Assembly: GCA_963781065.1 (NCBI GenBank)
Contig: CAWAET010000004.1
Coordinates: 124,001 to 188,000, forward strand
DNA: 64,000 bases
Direction of reading: 5' to 3'
Source of the DNA: CALZJC01 sp963781065
Lineage (GTDB): Bacteria; Acidobacteriota; Thermoanaerobaculia; Multivoradales; JAHEKO01
The notes beneath the pieces are model-generated. The model was given only the letters and a program-made list of their open reading frames with translations, made no database searches and was not told the DNA's origin. The first letter of the stretch is position 1; each line of letters opens with the position of its first letter. Both the position numbers and the translations under genes were made by a program. Below are positions 1 to 9,436 of this stretch, piece after piece.

Positions 1-321
1 GACGTCTCGACGGCCGGCAACTCGCCCGAGTCGAAGCCCGACTACGGCCGCATGTACCAGGTCCCCTTCGCCGACCGCATCCGACACGAGGTGGGCATCC
101 CGGTGATGGCGGTCGGCGCGCTGCTTGGCGCCGACCACGCCAACACGGTGCTGGCCGCCGGCCGCGCCGACCTGGCGGTCATGGCCCGTCCGCACCTGCG
201 CGACCCCTATCTGACGCTCCACGCCGCCGAGCACTACGAGCTCTGGGATCACCCCTGGCCGGGACAGTACGACCCGGCGAAGCCACGGGCGCCGCGGCCG
301 TCGGTGCGGCGTAGGGACTAG
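1..321 (+). CDS. C-terminal part of an Old Yellow Enzyme-type NADH:flavin oxidoreductase, probably the oxidoreductase half of a salicylyl-CoA 5-hydroxylase-like fusion
   Basis: The reading frame is open from base 1, so the gene starts outside the window; 106 residues are visible. The motif YGRMYQVPFADRIR, the following VGIPVMAVG and the ending AGRADLAVMARPHLRDPY are typical of the last beta strands and FMN-phosphate region of Old Yellow Enzyme (TIM-barrel) oxidoreductases. The exact wording is closest, from memory, to the C-terminal half of bifunctional salicylyl-CoA 5-hydroxylase/oxidoreductase (and 2-aminobenzoyl-CoA monooxygenase) proteins. The convergent neighbour is a benzoate-CoA-ligase-type enzyme, which supports a role in aerobic CoA-dependent aromatic acid breakdown. 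The fused hydroxylase half cannot be seen, so a stand-alone oxidoreductase is possible. Confidence 0.75.
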   Translation, partial: DVSTAGNSPESKPDYGRMYQVPFADRIRHEVGIPVMAVGALLGADHANTVLAAGRADLAVMARPHLRDPYLTLHAAEHYELWDHPWPGQYDPAKPRAPRPSVRRRD

Positions 322-387
322 GGCGCAGCCTCGAACGGCCGCGTGCGCACTGACATCCAGGCGGCTCGTTTGCCCGGCGGCCGCTGC

Positions 388-537
388 AAGCCGCTGAGCT
401 GTTGCTCCGTGGCACTGTCGCCCGCGTGGCGGCTGGAATAGGTCGGGACTCGCGCAGCGGTGGGTATTAGGAGTCGCTGTCGAGAGACGATGTCCCGCGG
501 TCGCCTGAGGCGCCACTCCGCAACATCTCAGCGGCTT
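388..537. repeat. Type A hairpin element, copy 1
   Basis: The 25 bases at 388-412 are the reverse complement of 513-537 at 21 of 25 positions, enclosing about 100 bp. The arm AAGCCGCTGAG...TGTTGC is shared with the element at 21128-21271, whose arm begins GAGCCGCTGAGGTGT. Both copies lie upstream of a type B element, so the pair seems to travel or be maintained together. Function is unknown. Confidence 0.6.
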
Positions 538-562
538 TCCGCTCTGGCTGTGACGACGGCGG

Positions 563-605
<43 letters not shown>

Positions 606-661
606 AACGCTACTCGGGTCGTGGCGGATTCAGCTCAGATGCTCGAGCCGCCGCCCCCGGA

Positions 662-844
662 GGTCGGCGCAGGAGACGAGAGATGGGGGGTTCCAGGTAG
701 CTCACTCGCAGCGCTACAGCACCAGCCTTCGGAGTCCTCGACCGTTGCCGCGCGTCGCGAGTACGCAGGCGAGGCCACCCCCCGCAGTCCGACTGAGCCG
801 AGCCGGTACCTGGGGCCCCCCGTCTCTCGGCTCCGGAGCCGACC
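662..844 (+). repeat. Type B long-arm inverted-repeat element, copy 1
   Basis: Bases 662-697 pair with 809-844 (36-base arms, roughly 30 paired). The centre contains GCAGCGCTACAGCAC and the conserved run ACGCAGGCGAG...AGTCCGACTGAGCCGAGCCGG. Related elements lie at 21657-21838 (same strand) and 42929-43081 (opposite strand, diverged). No transposase or target duplication was recognised. Confidence 0.8.
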
Positions 845-894
845 GGCCCGGTGGCGACTGAAGCCAGGCCGCATTGCCTTGGCCGGCCTCCGGC

Positions 895-1137
895 GTGCCC
901 TGCCGCGCGGCATGGGTAGCGGAAAGCCGCTGGGATGTCCCGGAGTGGCGACTAAAGCGCAGGCGCTGCCGCCAGCGGCCACGGCGCCCCCACCTCCGAG
1001 GCCGCGGGCCGTGACCCCGAAACCCCAGCCAAGATGAGCCGAGCCATCGCCACGTAGGGAGCAGCCCAGCGGCTTGGAGCGGCCCAGTTCCGCTTGGGAG
1101 CGGCCTGCAGCGGCCCGATACCGCTTCGGGCCGGCCG
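895..1137 (+). repeat. 243 bp direct repeat, left copy
   Basis: This block matches 1286-1528 at a constant offset of 391 bases with only scattered substitutions and no gap. It contains sub-repeats of about 20-27 bases of the form CCCAG..CCGCTTGG.AGCGG near its right end. The two copies flank a hairpin at 1129-1253. No open frame with a recognisable product is kept between copies. Confidence 0.85.
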
Positions 1138-1253
1138 GCTCGGAGCCGTGGGGCCTGGCCCTGGGGCGGGGAGCTGATCCTGCGCGCGCTGCTTTCGCTG
1201 CGTGCTCGGACACTCCCCGCCTGACGGGCCGGCCCCACGGCTCCCGGCCGGCC
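1129..1253. repeat. 125 bp hairpin between the 243 bp direct repeats
   Basis: The left arm GGCCGGCCGG.. GGAGCCGTGGGGCC pairs with GGCCCCACGGCTCC..GGCCGGCC at the right end, and the pairing resumes inside with GGGGCGGGGAG against CTCCCCGCC. The architecture (long terminal stem, about 100 bp inside) resembles the type A and B elements although the sequence differs. Confidence 0.65.
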
Positions 1254-1285
1254 TCCGGTCGTGGTTTCGGGGCCAGCCTCCTGGA

Positions 1286-1528
1286 GTGCCCTGCCGCGCG
1301 GCATGGGTAGCGGAAAGCCGCTGGGATGTCCCGGAGTGGCGACTAAAGCGCAGGCGCTGCCGCCAGCGGCCACGGCGCCCGATCCTCCGAGGCCGCCGGC
1401 CGTGAGCCCGAGCCCCCAGCCAAGATGAGCCGAGCCATCGCCACGTAGGGAGCAGCCCAGCGGCTTGGAGCGGCCCAGTACCGCTTGGGAGCGGCTTGCA
1501 GCGGCCCGATACCGCTTCGGGCCGGCCA
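1286..1528 (+). repeat. 243 bp direct repeat, right copy
   Basis: Second copy of the 895-1137 block. It ends about 13 bases before the stop codon of the convergent AMP-ligase gene, so the duplication filled the whole intergenic gap without entering the gene. Confidence 0.85.
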
Positions 1529-1541
1529 GCCAGTGAAACGC

Positions 1542-3122
1542 TCAGCCGTCCGCCGGCGCCATCGCTTTCAGCTTGCCCCGGTCGATCTTCCCCAGATGCG
1601 TCCGCGGCATCGCCTCCACCACGATCACCCGCCGCGGGTGCTTATACGCCTCGAGCTCCGCGAGGGCGTGCCGCTTGAGCTGCTGCTCGAGGCCGCCAGC
1701 CGCCGCGAGCTCGCCCGTCCGCTCGGGGGTTGCCGCAACCGCCTTCGCCACCACGAACGCATGCGGCTCGACCAGCCCCGCCGCGTTCTCCACCCCGACC
1801 ACCGCGCACTCCGCCACCGCCGGGTGGCGCATCAAGCAGCTCTCGACCTCCTGCGGCGCCAGCCACTTGCCGCCGACCTTGAGGACGTCGTCCGAACGGC
1901 CGCAGTAGGTGACGTAGCCCTCGGCGTCGCGCGAGACCAGGTCGCCGCCGACAAACCACTCGCCGTGGAAGGCGGCCGCGGTCTTGGCGGCCGCCTGCCA
2001 GTAGCCGAGGGCGCGGGAGTCGCCGCGCACCCACAGGCGGCCGACCTCGCCGTCGGGCAGCGGCCGGCCGTCCTCGTCGCGGACGTCGAGCTCGAACCCC
2101 GGCACCACCCGGCCCAGGGTGCCCGGCTGGACCTGGCCCGGCAGGTTGGAGACGAAGACGTGCCACATCTCGGCGGTGCCCAGCCCGTCGAGCAGCTCGA
2201 CGCCGAAAGTCCGCTTCCAGCGATGGTAAAGCGGCGCCGGCAGCGCCTCGCCGGCCGAGGTGGCGAAGCGCAGGCAGGAAAGGTCCTGCTCGGCCGCCGC
2301 CGGGTGGTCGATCATCAGGTGGACCATCTTGGGCACGTTGATCAGGATCGTCGGCCGGTGGCGACGGATGAGCTCGAAGAGGATCTCGGCGGTCGGGTGC
2401 TCGGGGAAGAGCACCGCCGAGGCGCCGGCCGCGAACGGAAAGAGCAGGTTGGAGCCGGTGGCGTAGCCGAAGAAGAGCTTGGGAACCGACAGGGTGACGT
2501 CGTCCTCGCCGTAGCCGAGCGCCCGCCGGGCGTAGCACTCGGTGGTGTTGGCGAACGCGCGGTGGGTCTGGACCACCGCCTTGGGGCTGCCCGTGGTGCC
2601 GCCCGAGAAGAGCCAGATGGCCGGGTCGTCGGGGTGGGTGGCAACGGTCGCGAGCCTCGCCGCCGGCTCTTCGGCCGCGGCGTCGAACGACGCGTGGCCG
2701 CCGGCCTCGCCGCCCACGACCAGCAGCCGGGGGCGCCGCTCGGCCACCGCCAGCGCCTCCTCGAAGCTGCTCAGCACCGCGCCGTCCACCACCACGCAGG
2801 CCGCGCGGCTGTAGTCGAACAGGGCCGCCAGGTCCCGCGGCGAGCGCCCGGGGTTGACCATCACCACCACGGCGCCCATCGCCAGGGTGCCGAACAAGGC
2901 GCCGACGAACTCCGCCCCGTCGGGCAGGGCGACAAGCACCCGATCCTCCTGCCGCACGCCGAGGCCGCCGAGCGCCCGGGCGAAACGGCCGGCGAGCGCC
3001 TGCACCTCGTCATAGGTGAGATTGCGGCCGGCGAGGCGCAGGGCCACCCGGCCGCCGCGCCCCTCGCGAACCCGGTCGCCGAGGAAGTGGTCGGCGATGT
3101 TGAACCGGTCCGGCAGATCCAT
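1542..3122 (-). CDS. Benzoate-CoA ligase family protein (AMP-forming aromatic acyl-CoA synthetase)
   Basis: This 526-residue ANL-superfamily enzyme should activate an aromatic acid with ATP and load it onto CoA in the cytoplasm. Visible motifs are the phosphate loop FSGGTTGSPKAV (near residue 170), the substrate/AMP motif LLDGLGTAEM, the DVRDEDGRPLPDGEVG segment, and the C-terminal lysine motif THLGKIDRGKLK. The start VNPGR and DRFNIADHFLGD segments are characteristic of benzoate-CoA ligases. I start at the ATG at 3122 (MDLPDRFN), because the open frame upstream has no family resemblance. The aromatic-acyl-CoA oxygenase piece at the window start is a plausible pathway partner. Exact substrate (benzoate, salicylate, anthranilate) cannot be decided. 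Confidence 0.85.
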   Translation of the reverse strand: MDLPDRFNIADHFLGDRVREGRGGRVALRLAGRNLTYDEVQALAGRFARALGGLGVRQEDRVLVALPDGAEFVGALFGTLAMGAVVVMVNPGRSPRDLAALFDYSRAACVVVDGAVLSSFEEALAVAERRPRLLVVGGEAGGHASFDAAAEEPAARLATVATHPDDPAIWLFSGGTTGSPKAVVQTHRAFANTTECYARRALGYGEDDVTLSVPKLFFGYATGSNLLFPFAAGASAVLFPEHPTAEILFELIRRHRPTILINVPKMVHLMIDHPAAAEQDLSCLRFATSAGEALPAPLYHRWKRTFGVELLDGLGTAEMWHVFVSNLPGQVQPGTLGRVVPGFELDVRDEDGRPLPDGEVGRLWVRGDSRALGYWQAAAKTAAAFHGEWFVGGDLVSRDAEGYVTYCGRSDDVLKVGGKWLAPQEVESCLMRHPAVAECAVVGVENAAGLVEPHAFVVAKAVAATPERTGELAAAGGLEQQLKRHALAELEAYKHPRRVIVVEAMPRTHLGKIDRGKLKAMAPADG

Positions 3123-3204
3123 CAGCCTGATCCTGTCACCCGGGCTGCCGGAGGTCGCTGTCGCGAACGCTCCAGGTGTCCGGCATCTTCGATCCGAGGG
3201 GGCC

Positions 3205-4143
3205 TCAGGCGACCTGGCGATGGGTGCGGATGATCTCCAGCAGCTCGTCGCGGGCGCCGCTCGGGAACCCGTCGCCAAACCTGACGCCGGCCCGGTAGAC
3301 CGCCACCTGGTCGCCGTCGGCGGTCTTGACCGTGCGCACCAGGTGACACCAGGCGACCCGACCCGGGATGCTCATCCGGCGCGAGCGGGCGACCAGCTCG
3401 AAGGTGTCCTGGCGGCCGAGCGGCAGGTTCTCCATCGTCTCGAGCTGCATGCCGATCGAGCCGACGTCGAGGATCCTGGCGCCGACGGGGGTCTCGACCC
3501 TCAGATCGGCAACCGGGTAGCGGGGCTGCAGGCGGGTGTCGCGGGCTAGCGGCCGGCTCCGCGGGTCGGTGAACGGGCTCAGCGAAAGCTCGGAGGACTC
3601 GAAGGTCGCGGCGCGCTCGCCCAGCTGGCGGGCGACGGCCCGGCTGTAGGCCTCGACGAGGCCCGGATGGTGCTTGGTCAGCGGCGCCTTCGCCTCCACC
3701 GCCTGGCGGAACAGCCGCATGGAGTCGGTCGCCAGGGCGGCGTTGTCGCGCCCGCTCTGCTCGAGCGCGCGCACCCGCTTGAGAGTCAACCCGCTCATCC
3801 GGTTGAGCCCGTCGGACAGCTCGGCCAGCTCGCGGATGGCGCCGGCGGGCCTCACCCAGGTCTCGAAACGGCCCCGCGCGAGCCCCTCCATCCCCTCGGT
3901 CAGCCGGCGCGCGGGGCCGACCACCGCCGCCGCCGCCCAGCCCGAGAGCAGCCAGGCCAACCCCAACAGCAGCACCAGCCCGGCGGCGACGATCCACGCC
4001 GTCTCGAACAGCCGCTCGTCGCGCGGCACGGCCGCCAGCAGCAGGTAGTCCGCCAGCGCCAGCGGGATCAGCCCGCCGACGAGCAGCAGCGCGAAGAGCA
4101 CGCCCCGCAGGGGCGGCTGGCTGAAGCGGAAACGTAGCGGCAC
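3205..4143 (-). CDS. Membrane protein with HAMP region and C-terminal PilZ domain
   Basis: The 312-residue product has two membrane segments near residues 13-37 and 46-72, a HAMP-like linker (VVGPARRLTEGMEGLARGRFE, residues about 74-95) with a following helix, and a C-terminal PilZ-type domain (about 205-305) with VGARILDVGSIGMQLE and RVAWCHLVRT. PilZ domains commonly bind cyclic di-GMP. The canonical RxxxR is not clean here (the region around residue 187-205 is RPLARDTRLQPRY), so ligand binding is uncertain. There is no histidine kinase or GGDEF domain. It is 82 bases upstream (in transcription) of the AMP-ligase and may share its transcript. Confidence 0.7.
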   Translation of the reverse strand: MPLRFRFSQPPLRGVLFALLLVGGLIPLALADYLLLAAVPRDERLFETAWIVAAGLVLLLGLAWLLSGWAAAAVVGPARRLTEGMEGLARGRFETWVRPAGAIRELAELSDGLNRMSGLTLKRVRALEQSGRDNAALATDSMRLFRQAVEAKAPLTKHHPGLVEAYSRAVARQLGERAATFESSELSLSPFTDPRSRPLARDTRLQPRYPVADLRVETPVGARILDVGSIGMQLETMENLPLGRQDTFELVARSRRMSIPGRVAWCHLVRTVKTADGDQVAVYRAGVRFGDGFPSGARDELLEIIRTHRQVA

Positions 4144-4236
4144 GGCTGGGCCTCGGGAGCGGCGAGTATAGCGACTCCGGCGATCAGGGCTCGCTCTCGG
4201 CCGGCAAGGTCAGCTGGCCCGCTCCGGCCCCGGCCG

Positions 4237-4650
4237 TCAGAGCGGGCGGACGCGCCGCCCGAGCCAGACCATCGCGGTCGCGCACAGGACGGTGGGCGGC
4301 CCCTCGCCCCAGCTCCAGCTCGCCGGCATGCCGACGGCGAAGTCGATCGCCGCCAGGGCCAGGCCGAGCGCGCCGGTGAGCCAGCCGATGAGCACGATCA
4401 ACCGGCGGTAGCGCCGCACGTCGCGGGCGATGTAGATGGTCAACACCCCTAACAGGGTGTAGACCGCCGACAGCGACCGCGTCAGGTACTGGGCCAGCGG
4501 CGTGTCGACCAGCGGCGCCAGCCCCAGGGCGTCGTTGGCCCGCTGCATCCAGGCGAACGGCATGACCATCGGCACCACCGCCGTGGCGGCCATGCCGCCC
4601 AGCACGAACAGCAGCCACTTGAGGACTCTCTCCGCGGTCTCGGCACGCAT
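4237..4650 (-). CDS. Small four-helix inner-membrane protein of unknown function
   Basis: This 137-residue protein has four hydrophobic stretches, around residues 10-32, 55-76, 83-103 and 115-132, with a conserved-looking loop ARDVRRYRRL between helices two and three. No catalytic motif is visible. It starts at an ATG with no strong ribosome site. It lies between the HAMP-PilZ gene and the cytochrome gene on the same strand, but the 74-base gap to the cytochrome gene does not prove an operon. Confidence 0.6.
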   Translation of the reverse strand: MRAETAERVLKWLLFVLGGMAATAVVPMVMPFAWMQRANDALGLAPLVDTPLAQYLTRSLSAVYTLLGVLTIYIARDVRRYRRLIVLIGWLTGALGLALAAIDFAVGMPASWSWGEGPPTVLCATAMVWLGRRVRPL

Positions 4651-4724
4651 CGCTGGTCTAGCAGCCGGTGCTGGAGGCCTGGTTGTGCGAGCGGCCAGCG
4701 CTGAAAGTTCTCAGCGTCACGGCT

Positions 4725-5339
<615 letters not shown>

Positions 5340-5343
5340 CGGC

Positions 5344-7554
<2,211 letters not shown>

Positions 7555-7555
<1 letters not shown>

Positions 7556-8028
7556 CACGCGCTCCTCCCCGCCTTGGCCGCCGCCTCGTGCACCGCGCGG
7601 CGGATCCGTGGGTAGCTGGCGCAACGGCAGATGTTGCCGGCCAGCGCGCTGTCGATTTCGGCGTCGTCCGGCTTCGCCTTGCGCTCGAGCAGGGCGATGG
7701 TGGTCATGATCTGGCCGCTCTGGCAGTAGCCGCACTGGGGCACCTGGACCGTCTCCCAGCTCTCCCGCACCGCCGCGGCGACCGCCCCCTCGACCCCCTC
7801 GATGGTGGTCACCGGGCGGTCGTCGAGCGCCGCGATGGGCATCACGCAGGCGCGCGTGGCGCGGCCGGCGACGTGCACCGTGCAGGCGCCGCACTGGGCG
7901 ACGCCGCAGCCGTACTTGGTGCCGACCAGGCCCAGGTCCTCGCGCAGGACCCAGAGCAGCGGCGTGTCGGGCGCCACGTCGACTTCGCGGCGCTGACCGT
8001 TGACTTCCAGGCGATACTTCATCGGCAC
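7555..8028 (-). CDS. 2Fe-2S subunit of the isoquinoline-1-oxidoreductase-like molybdenum hydroxylase
   Basis: The 157-residue protein has the two clusters of the xanthine-oxidase family: a plant-type ferredoxin set YGCGVAQCGACTV (with a fourth Cys at CVMP) and the helical-domain set QCGYCQSGQ plus ICRCASYPRI. It relays electrons from the molybdenum centre. It has no signal of its own, so it is probably exported with the Tat-dependent large subunit. A good ribosome site (GGAGGG) precedes the ATG at 8028. It is the first gene of the operon that continues with the molybdopterin subunit and the cytochrome. Confidence 0.9.
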
Positions 8029-8282
8029 CCTCCCTCGTTCATGTCCACGGATCCGCCGATCTTATCCGGTGCCCCGGCGCGGGGACGCGGGGTCCGCGCG
8101 CCACGGCAGGCGAGATGCGTTCAACTCAGGGCCGGGACGGGCGCCGGCCGCTCCATCACCACCCGATTTGACAACAGCCACCCTTCGGGCGCACCATTAT
8201 CGAGTCGCTTCCGCGCCGCCGGCGCCACGAGCACCTGCGGACGCGGCGGTTCTTACGAGGGGTCGGGCGCCCCTGGGAACCG

Positions 8283-8307
8283 GGCGGGAAGGGGCCCGCC
8301 GCTTTTT
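8283..8307 (+). terminator. Intrinsic terminator or attenuator upstream of the tiny reading frame
   Basis: GGCGGG (8283-8288) pairs with CCCGCC (8295-8300) across a six-base loop and is followed by GCTTTTT. It sits 14 bases before the ribosome site of the 14-residue frame, so it could act as an attenuator for it, or end an unseen upstream transcript. Confidence 0.6.
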
Positions 8308-8334
8308 GGGTACGCCCAGGAAGGAGGTGATCCA

Positions 8335-8379
8335 GTGCAAAGTGAACAACCGAGTTTGATGGAGGTGGCGACCCGGTAG
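8335..8379 (+). CDS. Candidate 14-residue peptide with an exceptional ribosome-binding site
   Basis: A GTG-initiated frame encodes MQSEQPSLMEVATR and stops at TAG. Seven bases upstream ends AAGGAGG, and the complementarity to the 3' end of 16S rRNA continues: AAGGAGGTGATCCA (8321-8334) is a 14-base perfect match to the universal anti-Shine-Dalgarno tail. No other gene in the window has such a site. A strong intrinsic terminator follows at 8451-8483. The peptide resembles nothing I know. It may be a true small protein, a leader peptide, or a ribosome-capturing RNA. Confidence 0.45.
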   Translation: MQSEQPSLMEVATR

Positions 8380-8450
8380 GGGATTTTCCACCGGTCGGTT
8401 GCCGGACCCCTGGAAATCGGGAGTCCCCACGCCACCGACGCAGACTCATC

Positions 8451-8483
8451 GAGGCCCCGGTCGCCGCAAGGCGCCGGGGCCTC
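8451..8483 (+). terminator. Strong intrinsic terminator
   Basis: GAGGCCCCGG (8451-8460) and CCGGGGCCTC (8474-8483) form a perfect 10-bp stem, with a further CGCC/GGCG pairing inside, followed by TTCTCGTTCT. It ends the transcript that would carry the tiny frame at 8335. Confidence 0.75.
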
Positions 8484-8594
8484 TTCTCGTTCTGGCGCCG
8501 GCCACTCTGCCAGTGCCGTCCGACGCGTCACGACTGTTGGCTCCTGGCGTTCGCCTGAGCCGCGCCGGCCACCCAAGGAAGGCGATTCCCACCG

Positions 8595-8636
8595 AGTGCA
8601 TCATATTGCGATCAGAAGCGATGCACTAGATGATGC
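8595..8636. promoter_or_regulatory. Candidate operator of the first toxin-antitoxin operon
   Basis: Two nested inverted repeats lie directly before the antitoxin start: AGTGCAT (8595-8601) with ATGCACT (8621-8627), and GCATCAT (8598-8604) with ATGATGC (8630-8636). Ribbon-helix-helix antitoxins normally bind such repeats to repress their own operon. TAGACT at 8637-8642 could be the -10 element, which would leave almost no leader before the ATG at 8652. Confidence 0.5.
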
Positions 8637-8651
8637 TAGACTCCCGATGCG

Positions 8652-8903
8652 ATGAAAGCGGTCACCCTACGTAACGTCCCACCCGAGTTGGCTGACCTCT
8701 TGGAGGAGGAGGCCAAGGCGACTGGCGCGAGCATGAACAAGACCGTGATCCGGCTGCTGGAGCGGGCTACGGGTATCGCCCGCCGCACGCGCCGGCATCA
8801 CGATCTCGACCACCTCGCGGGCTCCTGGACCGACGAGGAGGCCAGAGAGTTCGAGCGCGAGCTGGCGCGACAGCGGCGCGTCGACCCCGAGCTCTGGGAG
8901 TAG
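8652..8903 (+). CDS. Ribbon-helix-helix antitoxin (FitA/VapB type)
   Basis: The 83-residue protein begins KAVTLRNVPPELADLLEEEAK, an N-terminal beta strand followed by two helices as in ribbon-helix-helix (FitA-like) DNA-binding antitoxins; ASMNKTVIRLLERA is the second helix. The charged C-terminal tail ending RRVDPELWE would wrap the toxin. It lies 10 bases upstream of a PIN-domain toxin gene, and inverted repeats precede it. It should neutralise the toxin and repress the operon. Confidence 0.85.
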   Translation: MKAVTLRNVPPELADLLEEEAKATGASMNKTVIRLLERATGIARRTRRHHDLDHLAGSWTDEEAREFERELARQRRVDPELWE

Positions 8904-8913
8904 GCACGGCGGC

Positions 8914-9309
8914 ATGCGGATCCTGCTCGACACCTCGGCCTACTCGGCGTTCTTTCGCAACCATCCGGGTGCGGTCGAGTGTGTGCAGCGGGCCGAGGCG
9001 ATCTCGCTCAACCCGGTGGTGCTGGGCGAGTTGCTGGCGGGGTTTCGCCGCGGCGGCAACCTGGGACGGAACCGGGAGCTACTCGAGAGCATGCTCGACT
9101 CGCCCAGGGTGAGCGTGGTGCCGATCGACGAGGAGACGTCAGAGTTCTACGCCGACATCCACTCCGCCCTGCGCGCCGCGGGCACCCCGATCCCGACCAA
9201 CGACGTCTGGATCGCCGCCAGCGCCATGCAGCACGGGCTGCGGCTGGTGACCGGCGACCGGCACTTCGACAAGGTGCCGCAGGTGGCCGTCGAGCAGCTG
9301 GAGCCCTGA
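8914..9309 (+). CDS. PIN-domain ribonuclease toxin (VapC family)
   Basis: This 131-residue protein has the PIN-domain acidic residues in the expected places: D6 in ILLDTS, E39 in VVLGELL, D97 in TNDVWIAA and D115 in VTGDRHF. VapC toxins cleave specific RNAs (often initiator tRNA or rRNA loops) with bound magnesium. It follows its antitoxin by 10 bases. The length and motif spacing are complete, so the toxin looks intact. Confidence 0.9.
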   Translation: MRILLDTSAYSAFFRNHPGAVECVQRAEAISLNPVVLGELLAGFRRGGNLGRNRELLESMLDSPRVSVVPIDEETSEFYADIHSALRAAGTPIPTNDVWIAASAMQHGLRLVTGDRHFDKVPQVAVEQLEP

Positions 9310-9436
9310 ACGAGCGGCCGCAACCCGCAGTCAAGTCCCGCTGAGCCCTGTTCCTGAGCCGCCGCGCTATGATCGGCGCCCATCAGGCAGATCATCGTAA
9401 CCAGGGCCGTCGAGCGGTCGAGGGTTGGTTCTCGAC

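Larger units (their letters stand above)
8029..8651. other. Intergenic stretch with a candidate short RNA/peptide locus
   Basis: Between the molybdoenzyme operon and the toxin-antitoxin genes lies a plus-strand arrangement: a perfect TTGACA at 8168-8173 (without a well-spaced -10), a terminator-like hairpin at 8283-8307, a tiny reading frame with an extended ribosome site (8321-8379), and a second terminator at 8451-8483. The rest, to the antitoxin operator, shows nothing recognisable. Confidence 0.6.

Noticed and set aside
662..844. Integron attC site
   Set aside because: The paired-arm layout is similar, but the conserved GTTRRRY core is not visible, and there is no integrase or cassette order.
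1485..3233. A 582-residue plus-strand frame opposite the benzoate-CoA ligase-type gene
   Set aside because: It is the antisense shadow of a well-supported gene, has no domain and is His/Arg/Gly-rich as expected from GC-rich antisense.
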